From Epiperipatus broadwayi (lineage: Eukaryota > Onychophora > Udeonychophora > Euonychophora > Peripatidae), in NCBI GenBank assembly GCA_028023455.1, contig JAQFVV010006474.1, forward strand, positions 1,133,501-1,197,500: a stretch of DNA of 64,000 bases, read 5' to 3'. A program made the translations under genes and the position numbers. Numbering within the stretch: position 1 is the stretch's first letter; each line of letters begins with the position of its first letter. Below are positions 1 to 13,028 of the stretch, one piece after another. Under the pieces are notes generated by a model. The model made no database searches. It worked only from the letters and a program-made list of their open reading frames with translations, and had not been told where the DNA came from.

Positions 1-74
1 TAATGATCTACAATGATTTGGGAAGTCAATCCCTTCCTTAATAAATAAGTATTCTGGTTCTCCAGTATTATAAC

Positions 75-404
75 TATAAATTATAATAAACAAAGCAAAA
101 CTCTCCATACAGTAGTGCCACCCAGTGCCAAACAGAGTAGTCAATGGATGCCAGAAAGCTTGTGCATAAAATTGCTATCTAATGCCTACTTATCCAATAT
201 CCCCAGACTAGTTTCTGGCTTGTGGCCTTCATCAGTGAAGAGCTTTGGATCTGAGAGCACTGCACCTAGATCTTAGGATAGGATTTTATGCACAAGCCTT
301 CTGGCATCCATTGATTACTCTGGAGTTTTGCCTTGTTTATAAACAATTATGTGCTAGTATAAGAGATGGTGATCATGTAATGTTTAATGGTATAAATTAT
401 AATA
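75..404 (-). mobile_element. Palindromic short retroelement, copy A (decayed), with 14-bp target-site duplication
   Basis: The inserted unit is 89-390. It is flanked by the identical 14-mer TATAAATTATAATA at 75-88 and 391-404, read as a target-site duplication. The left arm (about 89-232) and the right arm (about 268-345) are inverted copies of each other, but the right arm has lost two segments. A one-sided tail of about 45 bp follows the right arm (ACAATTATGTGCTAG...). The same arms and tail occur in copy B at 38068-38461, so this is a dispersed family. On the minus strand, 190-253 carries a hammerhead-like core with CTGATGA, GAAAC and GTC. No protein is encoded. Strand is given for the ribozyme-like core. 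Confidence 0.75.
190..253 (-). ncRNA. Candidate type I hammerhead ribozyme (copy A)
   Basis: Read on the minus strand: helix I 5' strand ATCCAA...CTTCA, then CTGATGA (perfect CUGANGA core), a short GGC-CACAA-GCC hairpin as helix II, then GAAAC, a two-base loop (TA) and GTC as the NUH cleavage triplet, then the helix I 3' strand TGGGG...TTGGAT. ATCCAA pairs with TTGGAT, and CTTCA pairs with TGGGG using two G-U pairs. Deviations: the base pair closing helix II next to the core is A opposite A, where hammerheads normally have G-C, and helix III is only two pairs long. Very short helix III is known from animal hammerheads that act as dimers. Activity is untested. Confidence 0.5.
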
Positions 405-440
405 TGAAGGTTATTTTATTCAATAAGTACTGAAAACCAT

Positions 441-3400
441 AGATCTATATTATAATGTATTTTATAATTGGTAATTAATTTTAATCCCCTAAAATATACT
501 CCCCCACTATTAAAAATGATTGGTGATGCTGGACAAACAGTTGTTAGACAGGAACCATTATTTATTACTTAGTCCATTTTCTTGTTGCATTAACTTTCAA
601 TGCTTATTTGATGAATTGGCTTGTGGCAGCACAGAAATTCACTCACAATTTTATATGCAAATGTAATTATTCTATTATAATTGTTATATTTGTGCATTGA
701 TGCTTAAAACTTATGATATATGTATAGATATATACCCCCTTTCTAATCATTATGGGCTAATGGCAAACACTGTCCCAGTTATATCAGCTGCCCACATAAC
801 AGTGAACACAAGTCACCCAGGGCCAAATCGTTTGAGTATGATCACCAAATATGCAACTGGGATACAGACCCAGGACTTTTGAGTAGCCTATCTAAGTTCC
901 AAACTTTCTAATGTTCCAGATTAATAGTTTCCTTGGCAAGCTTACTGACTCAAGTGAATCTCACATCTTATACATGGAAGTAACTTCTCATCTGTACCAC
1001 CAACCCCTGATATGTTTAGTGATTTCTGACAGTGAACCAAAAATAATGTTAATGTAGTCAGTTCATTTCTGTATATTATATTGATTCATCCATTTGTTTA
1101 AAACCATAAGAAGCTCCAGTGTGATAAATCCTGATTCACATCATCTTTTGAAATTATTGAATATACTCAAATCCAAATGTACTTATCTTAAACAATCAGC
1201 AATATTAATGCTGTAGTAGATAATATATGTCTTTACTTATCATTTTAAAATCAGCATTCGGCAGACCATGATAAGAAAATCAAATATAATTTGGCATGTT
1301 AACTATCATAGACATCACTCAGTCATAAAAGCACAAATGTTATTAGATTCACTCAAAATAAACTATTAACACTATATTATGTTTAATTAACATGTCTAAT
1401 TGTATAATGCCTAAGAGTGGCTAATTAACTAACTGTGATCTATATTATATTATGTTACTCATTATCATATGTAATAAATTTGTGTAAATATACTTAGTCT
1501 CCATTATTATTCTCACCACATTCCAATCCAATTAAATTATTAATTAATTACATTTAAATTACTTATTAATTATGGTGCTGATATTATTCACTTATTAATT
1601 TGATTTATCTTACCATTAGTTTATTAACCCAGTTGTGTTGCATTGTGTAATAAAATGTGGAGTGTCATTCCTCTCCATGTTTGGAAAAGGGCCACAGATT
1701 AAATAGAACTCATATGTAAACTCAGGAAGATTATTCATAAGGTGCTAAATCATGGAGCACCAGTAGAGAGGTTGAGACTTGGTTGGAAATTGGACTCCTA
1801 TATCCTATCTCAATCAGGTTAGGTGTTCTTTGTCAGGACACTGGGTTTTATGTGAACATACAATTCTGACCATTACACTGGATCCACTTTCAAAGATTTC
1901 AGAGTCCATCTTTTTTCGTATCTTGTCTCAATAAAACATTTACTGGTAAATTGCTGCATCTTTGTTTCAGCCATCTTCCTTACACTTGTTAAGAGAGTAT
2001 ATTAGTTATATTATTATTATTATTTTAATTGACATATGAACCATCATTAAATTCTGTTGATATTTTAAAATGATTTGTAAATTCTAACTTCAATTTATTG
2101 AAGTGTTTCTGAAGATAGGTATATCAAATGTTAATACAGCCTTTTAAAATAGTTTTCATTTTTCTAGTTTTGCATTAAGAATATTCTTGAAATGCCTATT
2201 TTCTCTTAGTCCAAAATGCAACACAATCTTTATGTGGATTCTTTTATGTACATTTTCATTTAAAATTTTTCTCAAAGAAAAATTCATAATGATAGTTTTA
2301 TTTTTTTTGTTACTCCACAAGAACATGTTCTTCCTTACTTCTTTACTATAACCTAATTTTGTCATAGAACTTTCATTTTTTTTATTTGTCTAACATTAGT
2401 ATCTCCCATTACAATTTTAGAATGTTGTTTGGTCTGTTCAGAACCATTTTGTAAATCCATATGAACATTCCCTACTTTTTCATCACAATGAAATCTTGTT
2501 CAGGAATAAACCTAAAGTTTCTGTATTTGGAAGATGCCATTAACTTGAATAACTAATCTTACTATTCTTCTGATATATCGATTTCCACAATGTTGTTTGT
2601 TTCCTTTTTATTTATAATAAATCTCAGCCTCTTTGTGCTTTCCATGGTTTGCATTTTTGGAGTAAAAAAATAGTCCACTTTTAAATTAACTATCTCTTTC
2701 CCCCTTTTTTTAACTTCATAAAATTATCAAAGTTTCATTTAATATTAGACACATCTTTTTTAAATTCCTGCCATTTTTTTTCACTTTAAAGTGATATATT
2801 TTTGTAGCTACCAAAATAAATGCTCATTATCAAATTTTAATCTAGGTCTGCAATCAGGGAATTCTTAGTACTCTCTGTCTTTGCCACCTACTGCTATTTT
2901 TGAAGATGATTTTACAATTCTATGACAATAAGAATCATAATTTTCTTTTATCTCTAATTATTTTGTAAATATTTGAAATCAGTTAATTTACACCTGCATT
3001 CATTCTGCCTCCACAAAATCTCAACTGTCAGGCAAATGTAAAGAAAGACATCAGTGTCTCTTGATTTTTAAACTCAGAGATGAAATTTCAATATATTCAC
3101 TATGCTGACTGATGTTTGCTGATCTGCAGCTTCTCCATGTTCGTAATATACCATATGACTACTCATATAGAAATAATAGCTGCAATGACAAAACTCTGTT
3201 ACTTTAAGAATTCAAAGAAGCATGACCAAACTCCATTTTGAAGCCGTAAATTGCTTAGATAAATCAATGATTTTGGATGAAAGTAAAGAGGAAAGACTAC
3301 TTTCTAAATTAAAAATACTCTAGGTTGGATTAGATATTTCTTTTTCCCCTAATTTAATAAAATTTAATTTTAAAATACATTCATTTTGTCACTATTTACA

Positions 3401-3640
3401 ATCTCTATCCTTCTTGCAGCATTCTATCTAAAAAATGAAGAATATCAATATTTGTGCTACATCATTTCAAAAGACATTTTGCTAAATATCAGAAATTCTT
3501 CTATAAACTTAAGTATATCTTTTTTTTCTGGCAATCATATTATATCCTATACCCTGATATTTCCACAGGATCAATCCTTCTTTGTCTCAACAACTATCTG
3601 CTAATCAAGAAATTTTACACGATTTTTTTGAGCCTAAATG
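441..3640. other. AT-rich non-coding stretch, no gene recognised
   Basis: No open frame here resembles a known protein. At 700-885 there is a somewhat more GC-rich patch (CCCAGGGCC, CTGGGATACAGACCCAGG) that could be an old repeat, but I cannot name it. The rest is low-complexity A/T sequence, with poly-T runs around 2290-2400 and 2700-2800. Confidence 0.5.
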
Positions 3641-3651
3641 CTTTGACTTCT

Positions 3652-4500
3652 TGTTGAAAATTAACATTAATGCCTTGCCTACTAAATATTTCCTAGTACA
3701 CTGCTGAGGTTTGTCAAGCATTGATTTCACTTGCTCCCTATGCTTCAGAGAGAAAGAAACTTCACTACATCTCCTCTGCCACTGCTTTCCCCTTCAACCC
3801 TACAGAGACCTTATAGCCTCGATGCTAAAAGACAAAAGACCTATATTATCAACACTCATTGACAACATACTACAAGTATTTGTCCCAGAAATACGTTCAT
3901 CAACATTCATATTATTTTCGCTATGGTTCACCCTTTGCTGGCTCACCTTTAATCATGTCCTGGATTGTCCACTTGATTTATATATAGATAAAATTAAAAT
4001 TTTTTGGGAGACCAGAAGCCCCCCCCCTACATCTTTGATGCCACATGGAAGTTGATTGTTATGCCTTCCTAAGGTTAGTTCCTTTTATATCCAGATAGAA
4101 ATCACCTATACTGGAAACAATTAAAAACTGGTTTAGGTGCATCCCTTTGGGATTGACTATTAATTGCTCCCATTCTCAAGCCTATATCTTGACCCTAGAT
4201 ATGATGACATTGACATCCATTCTGAAGAGTCTGATTTACCTATATAATGCTGTGATTTTTGCATGGACAAAACTTTGGTGTCATCTTTGTACATTTTGAG
4301 TCATGCAAGCTAAGTCACCTATCTCCAAGATACCAAACCTTGGGCTCTTCCCGTTGCTCCTATGGATCACTGTAGTCCTCTTAGGTTATGTAATACAGGA
4401 TATGTAATGATTGAACTTTTTTCTTCTTTGAATATTATTTAATGTATCATAATTTTAACCTTATCATATGAGTTGTAACCAAATTACATAATAAAATTTT
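3652..4500 (+). pseudogene. 3' end of a non-LTR retrotransposon: C-terminal CCHC zinc motif and 3' UTR
   Basis: An open frame at 3711-4055 reads CSLCFREKETSLHLLCHC near its start. This is the C-x2-C...H-x4-C pattern with the ET..HLL..C signature found at the C-terminus of many non-LTR retrotransposon ORF2 proteins (zf-RVT type). In-frame sequence upstream from about 3652 reads LPTKYFLVHC before a stop, matching the usual LPT... lead-in to this motif. So the frame is the tail of ORF2 interrupted by a stop, not a small independent gene. After the stop at 4055, non-coding sequence runs to AATAAAATTTTC near 4490, possibly the 3' UTR. No reverse transcriptase domain remains upstream. The clade (Tx1/L1-like or CR1-like) cannot be decided. 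Confidence 0.6.
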
Positions 4501-5494
4501 CTATATTTTTATATAAAAAAAACTTGTATATCTGTATATGTGATGAATGTTTAGTGAATAGTTTCTGTTTTCATAAGTTTTTTTTTTTTTTAAAGTAAAT
4601 AAATAATCGACAATGATTTCTTTTTTTCATTATATTTTTTCTTTTATTTTTAGTGATCATTAAATTACTTTAAAAATTGAAAGCTCTATAGATTTTTTAA
4701 TTCCATAGAAATAGTGTCTTGAAAAAATGTTATAAAATGGTCAAATCAGGAGCGATGATGATGGTTATAAAACATACTTATATTACACAAAAAAAAATAA
4801 AAATCTAATACTCTCTAATTGACTAAAATAACGCAAAAAAATATCCGAAATTTTGTGCCGATAAAATAAAACCAATAGTACAAAAACTTTAATTTTATTA
4901 AGTCAAAAACTTGCTCGTATGAAACATTCGATGCCCCCCCCCCTATCCCACCCATGCCCCTTTCAAGGAGGAAAAAAACCATTTAAAATAATATAAAAAC
5001 TTGATCGATATAATGGCATTATTGTTTTCAAATAATTGATGATTCATTTCATATTCTATTTTTTTAAAATTGATTTTTTCCATAAGGTTAAGAAAGATTA
5101 ACCATATTAATCGTTAAAAAGTTACGGAAACTTACTGTTAATACTTTTAAGATATAAAACAGTCCGTGTGTGTTAGTATATATATAGTTTTTATCGTATA
5201 GCATCATTTAATGTATTTGTAGAGTGACCAACTCTAGAACTAAAGAACCGCGAATTTAGGCCCAATTTATCATTTGATTGTCAAACGTCTTATGATTACA
5301 AAAGTAACAAATAATTCCATGATTTATATTGACTTCATAATTAGTGTTGTGCTTAGTTGCAAAACATTTAAACAAAAGAATTAAAACATTATTGGCGCTA
5401 TTGTCAGTTAAAGTACTTATTAAAAAAAAACACTATAAATTTGGAATATTCTTTAAACTATGACACGATACAAATGATAAATACTTTAAAATCT
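4501..5494. other. AT-rich non-coding stretch with homopolymer runs
   Basis: No gene recognised. Notable only for short homopolymers, including a run of T at about 4580, a run of C at 4934-4943 and repeated A runs. The 3' fragment of an RTE element begins at the right edge. Confidence 0.5.
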
Positions 5495-5645
5495 CTGATA
5501 AAAAACATGTGAGATGGATGGATAAAATAAAGAAGTATGCGGGGGTGATGTAGAGAAGAGATATTAGAGATCGAAGATAGATTGAACTTGGAGAGACCTT
5601 CATTCTGCAGTGAATCGATAACGTTTGAAAATGATGATGATCTTT
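5495..5645 (+). mobile_element. RTE-type non-LTR retrotransposon, 3' terminal fragment
   Basis: The sequence matches the 3' ends of the other RTE copies in this window: CATGTGAGATGGATGGATAAAATA..., GGGGGTGATGTAGAG, then CTTGGAGAGACCTTCATTCTGCAGTG and a terminal ATGATGATGAT run. Translated, the first part corresponds to the HVRWMDEIRK segment at the C-terminus of the RTE polyprotein. A short microsatellite-like (GAT)n end is typical of RTE elements. This copy is 5'-truncated to about 150 bp, so it is a dead-on-arrival insertion. The minus-strand open frame crossing it is an antisense shadow. Confidence 0.8.
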
Positions 5646-8600
5646 AGATCTCAATTTTTTTTACTCTTTCAGCAATAAAGTGAATGTGGTTTTAAGAATT
5701 ATTCAGTTTGTGGATTCCACTGTGAACAAAATAAATTCTGGTTCTCAATTATCAATTAAGACCTAGTTTCTACGTAGTAATACATTGAAATATTTATGTT
5801 GAAATTTGTGTAAAAAAAATATAATGTTAAGTCTGTTTTGAACTTTGAAGTCTCTTGTTTTTCTTTTTATATATAAATTTATTATATATAGTAAAATAGT
5901 TTTAAAATATTGCTTAACAACATTTTTTTTTTCAACTCCTACGATAAGTTGTGACAGAGTTAACTGTTCTTATCAACTAGAGTTTTAAATAATGAAAAAA
6001 GAAACGTTTATGAATAGAAATTTTTTAAAAAAGCACTTAAAATTGAGTGATTACTAAATGCAAATAGTAGAATCACAAAGTTATTATAATGATTCTGCCA
6101 AGCCCATGATATGGGGTTTGAATTCATGCATATAAATATGAAAAATTTATCAATTCTTAATAGGCTTAAAATTTTATGTAGTCAGTCCATGGACAACATA
6201 ATTATATATATTACTTATAATACTTCTTCATATACAACGTAATATAACATAATTAGTCATTCAATAACGATTGATAAATGGGTAATTAGCTATAATTGAT
6301 AATAATTGTTGAAAGTTTCAGTTTCATACAGGTAGAAGAGATGGGGATTTGATATGGTGAGATGGCCGTCACTTTGATGCTGGGAGAGATGTACTCCATA
6401 AGGTCTTGATTATTTATACTTAAAAGCAACAAGAGAATTATTTCCAAAAAATTGAAGAAATCATGTTTAATGTAATGGAAAGAGAAATACTAGTGCATTG
6501 AGTAAAACTCTAAAAGTAAATAAAGCACTAATTACTCTAGTATAAAAAATTGAATTATTAAATAGTGTGATGGTAAACACTAAATAAAAATACTAAAGAA
6601 AAGAGCCCTAGAAATAACTATCTCTATTCTATAATTAAAGATCTTGAAGGAATCTCCTTTTTTTTTCTATAAACAAAACTTTTCAAATAAAGGACAGTGA
6701 TTGATGAACCTCCAAATATAAACAAATTTCAACTTAAAATATTTAGTCTATCAGAAAATCATATAATTGGCTCGTCAAAATATAAAAAGAGTTAATTATA
6801 AACAGGAGTTGCTCTCTATTCTAGTGACATCAAAATGTATTCTGGATTTTCTTTTATCAATATAGACTTAAGATTCAAAGCTGGCACTAATACAGTTATG
6901 TATCTAATAACTACCAGTAACTTCTTTTCTATACTTACATTAAAAACCTGAAGTTAAAAAAGTCTAAGGTTTTAAATACAATATATTCTAATAAGAAAAT
7001 AATTAAATGATATTACATTGGAAGATAATTACCTATGTAAGATGTTAAAGTTTATGGACAATATATTTTGACTATAAAATTCATTTCACACCTAATGTAA
7101 TTAATTTTAATGTCACAAAATGAAAACTGATTAAAAATGATTTGCCTAACAAAATCAGGATCTTTGGAGCAACACTGATTAATGTTGAATTAACATAGTA
7201 ATAGTGTGATAGATTATTGAGAAAGAAAAATGTCTCAGGTGCTGTCATTTCTGATGTTTGAACTTAAGTCTCCAAAACATTTATTATTTTTATAGTCTTG
7301 ATCAAATTGAAAGTCCTTTACAGAAAAGCTTTTAGAAAGTTTATAATGACATATAACTCAACTATGAAATTGGATGCCAATATTTATTATCCAATCTAAA
7401 CGAAACAAATATGTAGCTGCATTTGACTTGTAACAATCAATTGACACATCAAAGTAATCATTTGTTTTTATCAAATATTATTTTGAAATTCACTGAAAAC
7501 ATGCAAAGTTCCTACATTATTAAAAATAATATTTTCACTATAGCAACAACCATGCATAAATGGCAACAGGTAGTCCAATTTCAAAAAAGAAAAGAAAGAT
7601 AAAATGATAACATCACAAACACAACAACAATATAATAACTATAACAACAATAATATTTCAATTTATTTATTTAAAGTGCAATTCCACAATGCTATAAGCC
7701 AATTATAGATTACATATAAATTGATTAAATAATAAATTATAAGATTATAAATATATATAAATTATAAATATGAGAGAAGAAACAAAAATGTATCATATAT
7801 GGCATCACTGTAATAAAATAAATATTACACTTTTTAACAAAAAAACATATTATAAGTTTTATCATTTAAATTAAAATAATTCTTACTGTAAATTTTTTTA
7901 TTATTAATCCAAAGCAATAGAAAAAATGTAAGAGTATCTCAGCAACAGGTTTTGTTGAGATGATGATGATGATGATAATGATGCAGTAAAGCTGAATTTT
8001 GTAACAAGTATATAAATCAATCTCCAAAACAGAAATAATACCAATATAAAACAAAGTAATGCATTAATTTGTTGTTTTAATATGTAGTAATATTTTTCAC
8101 CTTCTGTAACTTCTCCTTCTAAAACATCATGTTTAATTTCCATTCTATTTTACTCCGAACCATATCTTCCCAATAACAATTACTACTGCATTTTACAATA
8201 TTTTTGAAACAATATTTATAATGTAAATGGAAGCTGCTTCTCTCATGAAACCATGGTCAAGTTTACTATAAAACATATTTTTAATTAAGTCTTAGATGTT
8301 GAGGATTTCCACAGAATTCATAACGCTGCTTTATCTAACCATCTTGAAGGCATACTTTATTAATGGATTGAGATAGTGCATCTGGAGTCAGAGTGAATAG
8401 TTCATGACACATCTGTGTTACTTCTAATGTTTGAACTACTTATGAAGTCCTGAACAATAAACTAGTCCATTATTTATTTATTACATTAATACTGCTACTT
8501 TACTAAATTTATTATTATAGAAAGAAATGAACTCCCTAACAACATAATATTTAAGTATTAAAGAAATTTTATTTATAGATGGTAAAATTCTATACATTTG

Positions 8601-9414
8601 ATGGTAAAATAAAAACAAAAACAATATATATCAATAAACAAAAGAACTCTGATTTCAAATTGCAGTATTTTGCAAATGATTTGATTTTAAAAAGAATTTC
8701 TTGAATACTGTGATGATAAGGCTTTCAAAGATTATTAATAGTCAAATATTACCTGAAAACTCACTGAACTCACAGAATGTTATGTTTTTACACTAATTTA
8801 ATGTAAATTAGGAACCAGATACCACTATTCTTATATGCCACAATATTTTTCAGTGTACAGCAGAGTGAATTATTTTGCAATAAAATATCAAACCAATAAA
8901 TTCTACTTAGCTTTATATTGTTAGAAGCAGGTATTCATGCTATTTGCCTCTTATTTTGTTTTAAATTCTTACCTGTTTGCAACTTCATCAAACTGAAAGT
9001 TTATCCAATAAACCTAAAATATGACTTTTAGTTCCAGATCAGAAAAAGTCTATTCTGCCAACAAGTGAATAAACCATTTTTTAAAATGATGTAGATCTAG
9101 AAAATGACCACTTAAAAGATTACAACAGGTTTCTTTTGTGATGAATTTAGTTAAAAACTCCATTCTCAAACAGGATCTCCTGTATTATAGCTAATCTCAA
9201 TACTAAAAAGATAACCCTGTATAATTATATTTAGAAACAATTACTATATAACTGTATACTTTGTACTTAATTCACTATTTTGAAGTCAAGAACTAAATTC
9301 AATAATATGTTGCTTACATCCTGTGCTTGTTGATTATTAAAAACTTTGTAAAAATTCTTTTACATTTTTTTTTGTATTTCAAACAGATAAAAAAACAGTT
9401 CAGTCTAAAATATT
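5646..9414. other. AT-rich non-coding stretch, no gene recognised
   Basis: No protein similarity seen on either strand. It holds a short (GAT)n run at 7958-7983 and an (AAC)n-like patch around 7615-7650. Antisense open frames of 60-80 codons near 7866-8143 are low-complexity Ile/Ser-rich translations of these repeats and are not credible genes. Confidence 0.5.
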
Positions 9415-9575
9415 TATATATAAGGGATTCAAACTCAGACTTTCACACGACTCTCAACTCTCCATGCCATCTCATATTGCTGGCTCACCTGATCACACAC
9501 ATATTGAAAAGATAAATAATCACCAATATTTCATGCTAAACCAGCAATCATCAGTTGGTCCCCTTTACTATCTCC
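9415..9575 (-). repeat. Dispersed repeat, possible tRNA-derived SINE (copy 1)
   Basis: Shares ordered blocks with 27820-27980: a GGGATTCAAACTCAGACTTT block (GAGGATTTGAACACAGACTT in the other copy), then CAACTCTCC or CGACTCTACC, then AATAAATAATCACCAATATT, then CATCAGTTG. On the minus strand the first block reads GTTTGAATCC, close to the B box of a tRNA-type pol III promoter. I could not identify a convincing A box at the right spacing, so the SINE assignment is tentative. The existence of a dispersed repeat is better supported than its class. Confidence 0.45.
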
Positions 9576-12429
9576 ACACATATATACAACCAGTTCTCAG
9601 CTTTATATTAAGATAGACAATCTTCATGCTTTAATGGACAGGCTTTAAACAATTCCAACCCACAACTCTAAAATATTAACTAAATTTTGAATGCAAATTA
9701 TCAACTAATATAGCTACCGAAATTTGTAACTAATTTAAAATTTCTATAATTTTAGTAACAGAAAAATAAAATTGTCTACAAAAACAAAGTACATACTTAT
9801 TTACACATATACACTTGCACAATACATTCATATTTGTTCATATTGAAGCAATATTTAATATTTTCATATCCGTAACTTAAACAATTCGAAGTAATTTTTA
9901 AAAGTAAAAACTTTTAAACAATTTTAATAAATAAAAATTATATATATAATTTATATGTACAGATATATGCATATGGTATAATTGATGATAATTTATTTTA
10001 AAAGTATGTTAAAATGTGTTTTTTTTTATTATTAACAATTACAAAGTTGAAATGAAATTCTTAGAAAAAGTAATTAAAATAATTGTAAACAGATTAATTA
10101 AGAAGAAAAATAAACATCTGACATAATTTAGGCTGTTATTTTATTAATCTCTTTCAAAAATAACAATTTTTAAATGGTTTGATCAAACTGCTGACCAAAA
10201 CGAAAGTCAGACATTATCTATAACCAATAGATTAAAGGATTCAAATGACTACAGATGGATCCTATTTAAGCAGATATAAATAGTGATCATAAGCAGGTTT
10301 ATTATTATTTTGATTCTTAAACAACAAAACATCAAATGATCACCATTTCTTATGCTTGCTCATAACTGTTGTAATGGAGAGTTTTGCCTGTTTTAATATT
10401 CTGAATCTTTCTGATTATTTTGCATATTCTGCCAAGGTCTTTAAGTCATTCAAGTTGTATTATTTAGTTAATGTACTTATTCATGTATTTTGGTTCCATA
10501 GCCATGCAGGAGTAGAGGAACTACCATCTGCTTCACTCTGACCAGCTGGCAGAATGAGAACCGTAAGTCCATTGCTGAGTTCAGAAAAAAAAGGTATAAA
10601 CCAATGGAGAAACATTTTGAATGTTGTGTCCAATACATGGATGCTTTATATACTGAAACTTCAAATGCCCAAAGCTTCAGGAAGAAATCAGCATCCAAGC
10701 AAAGAATATACTAACTATTACCAGAGTTACATCAGGAATTTTGAATGATGATAAAAATCTACCTTCATCATAGCTATAGTTCAACAGATAAAATTTCCGA
10801 TGAAATACACTAATATCTAAAGAACAAACTCAAACTTTTACTGCTGAAAGAAATAGGTATAAACTTTAAAAATATATTATAAATTTTTAGCATTTCTATT
10901 ATTTATTTCCCCACTAATAAAAATGTTTTGGTCAGTAATTGTTTGGTTAATCTGTTTCTAAAGAGGTCTTGCAAGAGATTGATGTTTTATTCTTTTTATC
11001 ACACCATAATATAGGTGATCATTTCATATAAATCAATTTAAGTTTATTATCACAGTCTTTGGTCATGCTTTTGATAATTTATAGTTTTCAGGCATTTCCA
11101 CATCATCAAAAATATAAACAATAATTTAAACCTGTAATTTAATGAACCCTAAAAGGAATTCAAGCCAACTGCATAGACAGAATAAACTAATATTATCTTT
11201 ATAATTGTCTTTTAATAAACTATAGTTTTAAGCAAATTACCCTCCAGTTTTGAGGAAAAATAATTGGGAGTATTCATGTAAGTGAACTGCTGTCATTTTA
11301 TTTCAGGTTGTTTTGTATACATATGAAATTCATTCCTACACAATTTATCATTCCTTATTTTAGAGCAATAGTATGCAGTAGATGAACATTCCTACGGTTT
11401 ATTATCTGTCTTGTCTTTGTACATGTTATGGATAATACCATGTGTGAAACTGCTGGTCACACTTACACTTAATACATGATAGACATAACTGTATAACATA
11501 ATCCTAGCTCACATGTATGTATCTATCAATAAATAATGTAACACCATAGTTGCCTCTTACATTTCCTTACATTAATTTTAATTGCCTGTCTTACAGCCTG
11601 AAAGCATTTATGGAAGTCTGGTTATCTAAATAGTTTATAAATTTGTTGTATCCTTAGAGTGTAGGTTTGTTAATCTTAAAACTGTAATAATAATCCATTG
11701 TAATCATTAGTTTATGCAGCAGGTTTATATCTTTTCAGAATCATATAAAAATATATTATACCAGTGTACACAATATTACCTGTCCATAAAATTTATAAAA
11801 CTATTAAATAAAATTGAGAATAGAATTCATGGATAAATAATTGTATGCACTTGTTTTATAAGTTAACAATCAATTTATGCTATCATGTGTGTTATCTTTA
11901 TGTATATACATGAATAAATTGTAATGTCTCATTAAATTTTTAGCATTTTATTATTATTTGTAATCAATAATTTAATTAGAATAGCATAAGAGGCTAATGT
12001 GTTTAGCTGATCTTAGTAGGCTATAAAAGAAGAAATTGTTGTTCTGTGACATTTGGTACATGCAGATTATCCTTACATGATTTTCATGTGAGTTGTGTAT
12101 TTTGTAATTTTTTTATTTACTCTATTATTACTAACATAATTTCAGTTTTTTTTTTAAAAAAAATACATTAAACTAAATTTAAAATAAAGTATTATCAAAA
12201 ACTAATCAATTTTGTAATTTATGCTTTGAGAACTATAATTTATATTATGTATGAGAACATTTAAATACCCTATATTAGCTTTTTATTTAGCTAACATATA
12301 AGATATCATATAATAGTCAGAGATCAACTGATGAAAGAGACATCCTTAAAACTGGTTCTGAATTGTGTCATAATTCTCAATCCAAAATTAGGATATTCAA
12401 TAAAATCTTATATATTTGTTGAAGAAATA
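9576..12429. other. AT-rich non-coding stretch with one weak exon-like segment
   Basis: No known protein recognised. Around 10460-10750 the composition is less AT-biased. A 60-bp segment at 10503-10562 lies between an acceptor-like ...TTTTGGTTCCATAG and a donor-like GTAAGT; see findings. The remainder is A/T-rich sequence without repeats I recognise. Confidence 0.4.
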
Positions 12430-13028
12430 AATTAATAGAGGGCACTTACTAATCTCATTAGGTGTGATGAAATAAAAAAGGTGGCCAACAGGGTTTTAGG
12501 TGAGAATATTCAGAAGAATAAAAGTAATAAGAAAGTGAGAGTTGGTAAAAGTGTAAAAGAGTGAAAAAAAGCATGCAGAGAATGTAAGTGTGCTATTAAA
12601 AACAAAGAAAGTCAAAAAGATGTTAATGCTAAATGGGAAAAGTACTTAGAAAAAAAAAAGTTGTCTAAAATAGTTAATTATAAAGAGAGAATAAAATTGA
12701 ATAATAAATTGTTGGAAAATATTAGTAAAAAAAGAAGAGATGGGAGTAAAAAATTTTGGAAACAGATTAAAAGAAGTAATGTAGAGAAGAAACAAATAGT
12801 ATTACTAATGATGAGGTAATAGAGGTAGTTCTAGAGAAAAAAATAGAGATAATCCTAAATAAGTATGTGGTGGATATAAAAAAATGTTAGATGTGAAGGA
12901 CAGAGTGATAGCAAATATGAAAGCATATAGTAATGAGAATATTAGGTTTACAGGAAATGAACTGAATGAGGCAGGTAAGAAAATTGAAAGGTGGAAAAGC
13001 AAGAGGTTTGGATGGATGAGCAGCAGAG

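Noticed and set aside
7958-7983. (GAT)n run as an RTE 3' end
   Set aside because: The conserved TTGGAGAGACCTTCATCCTGCAG-type block that precedes every other RTE tail here is absent.
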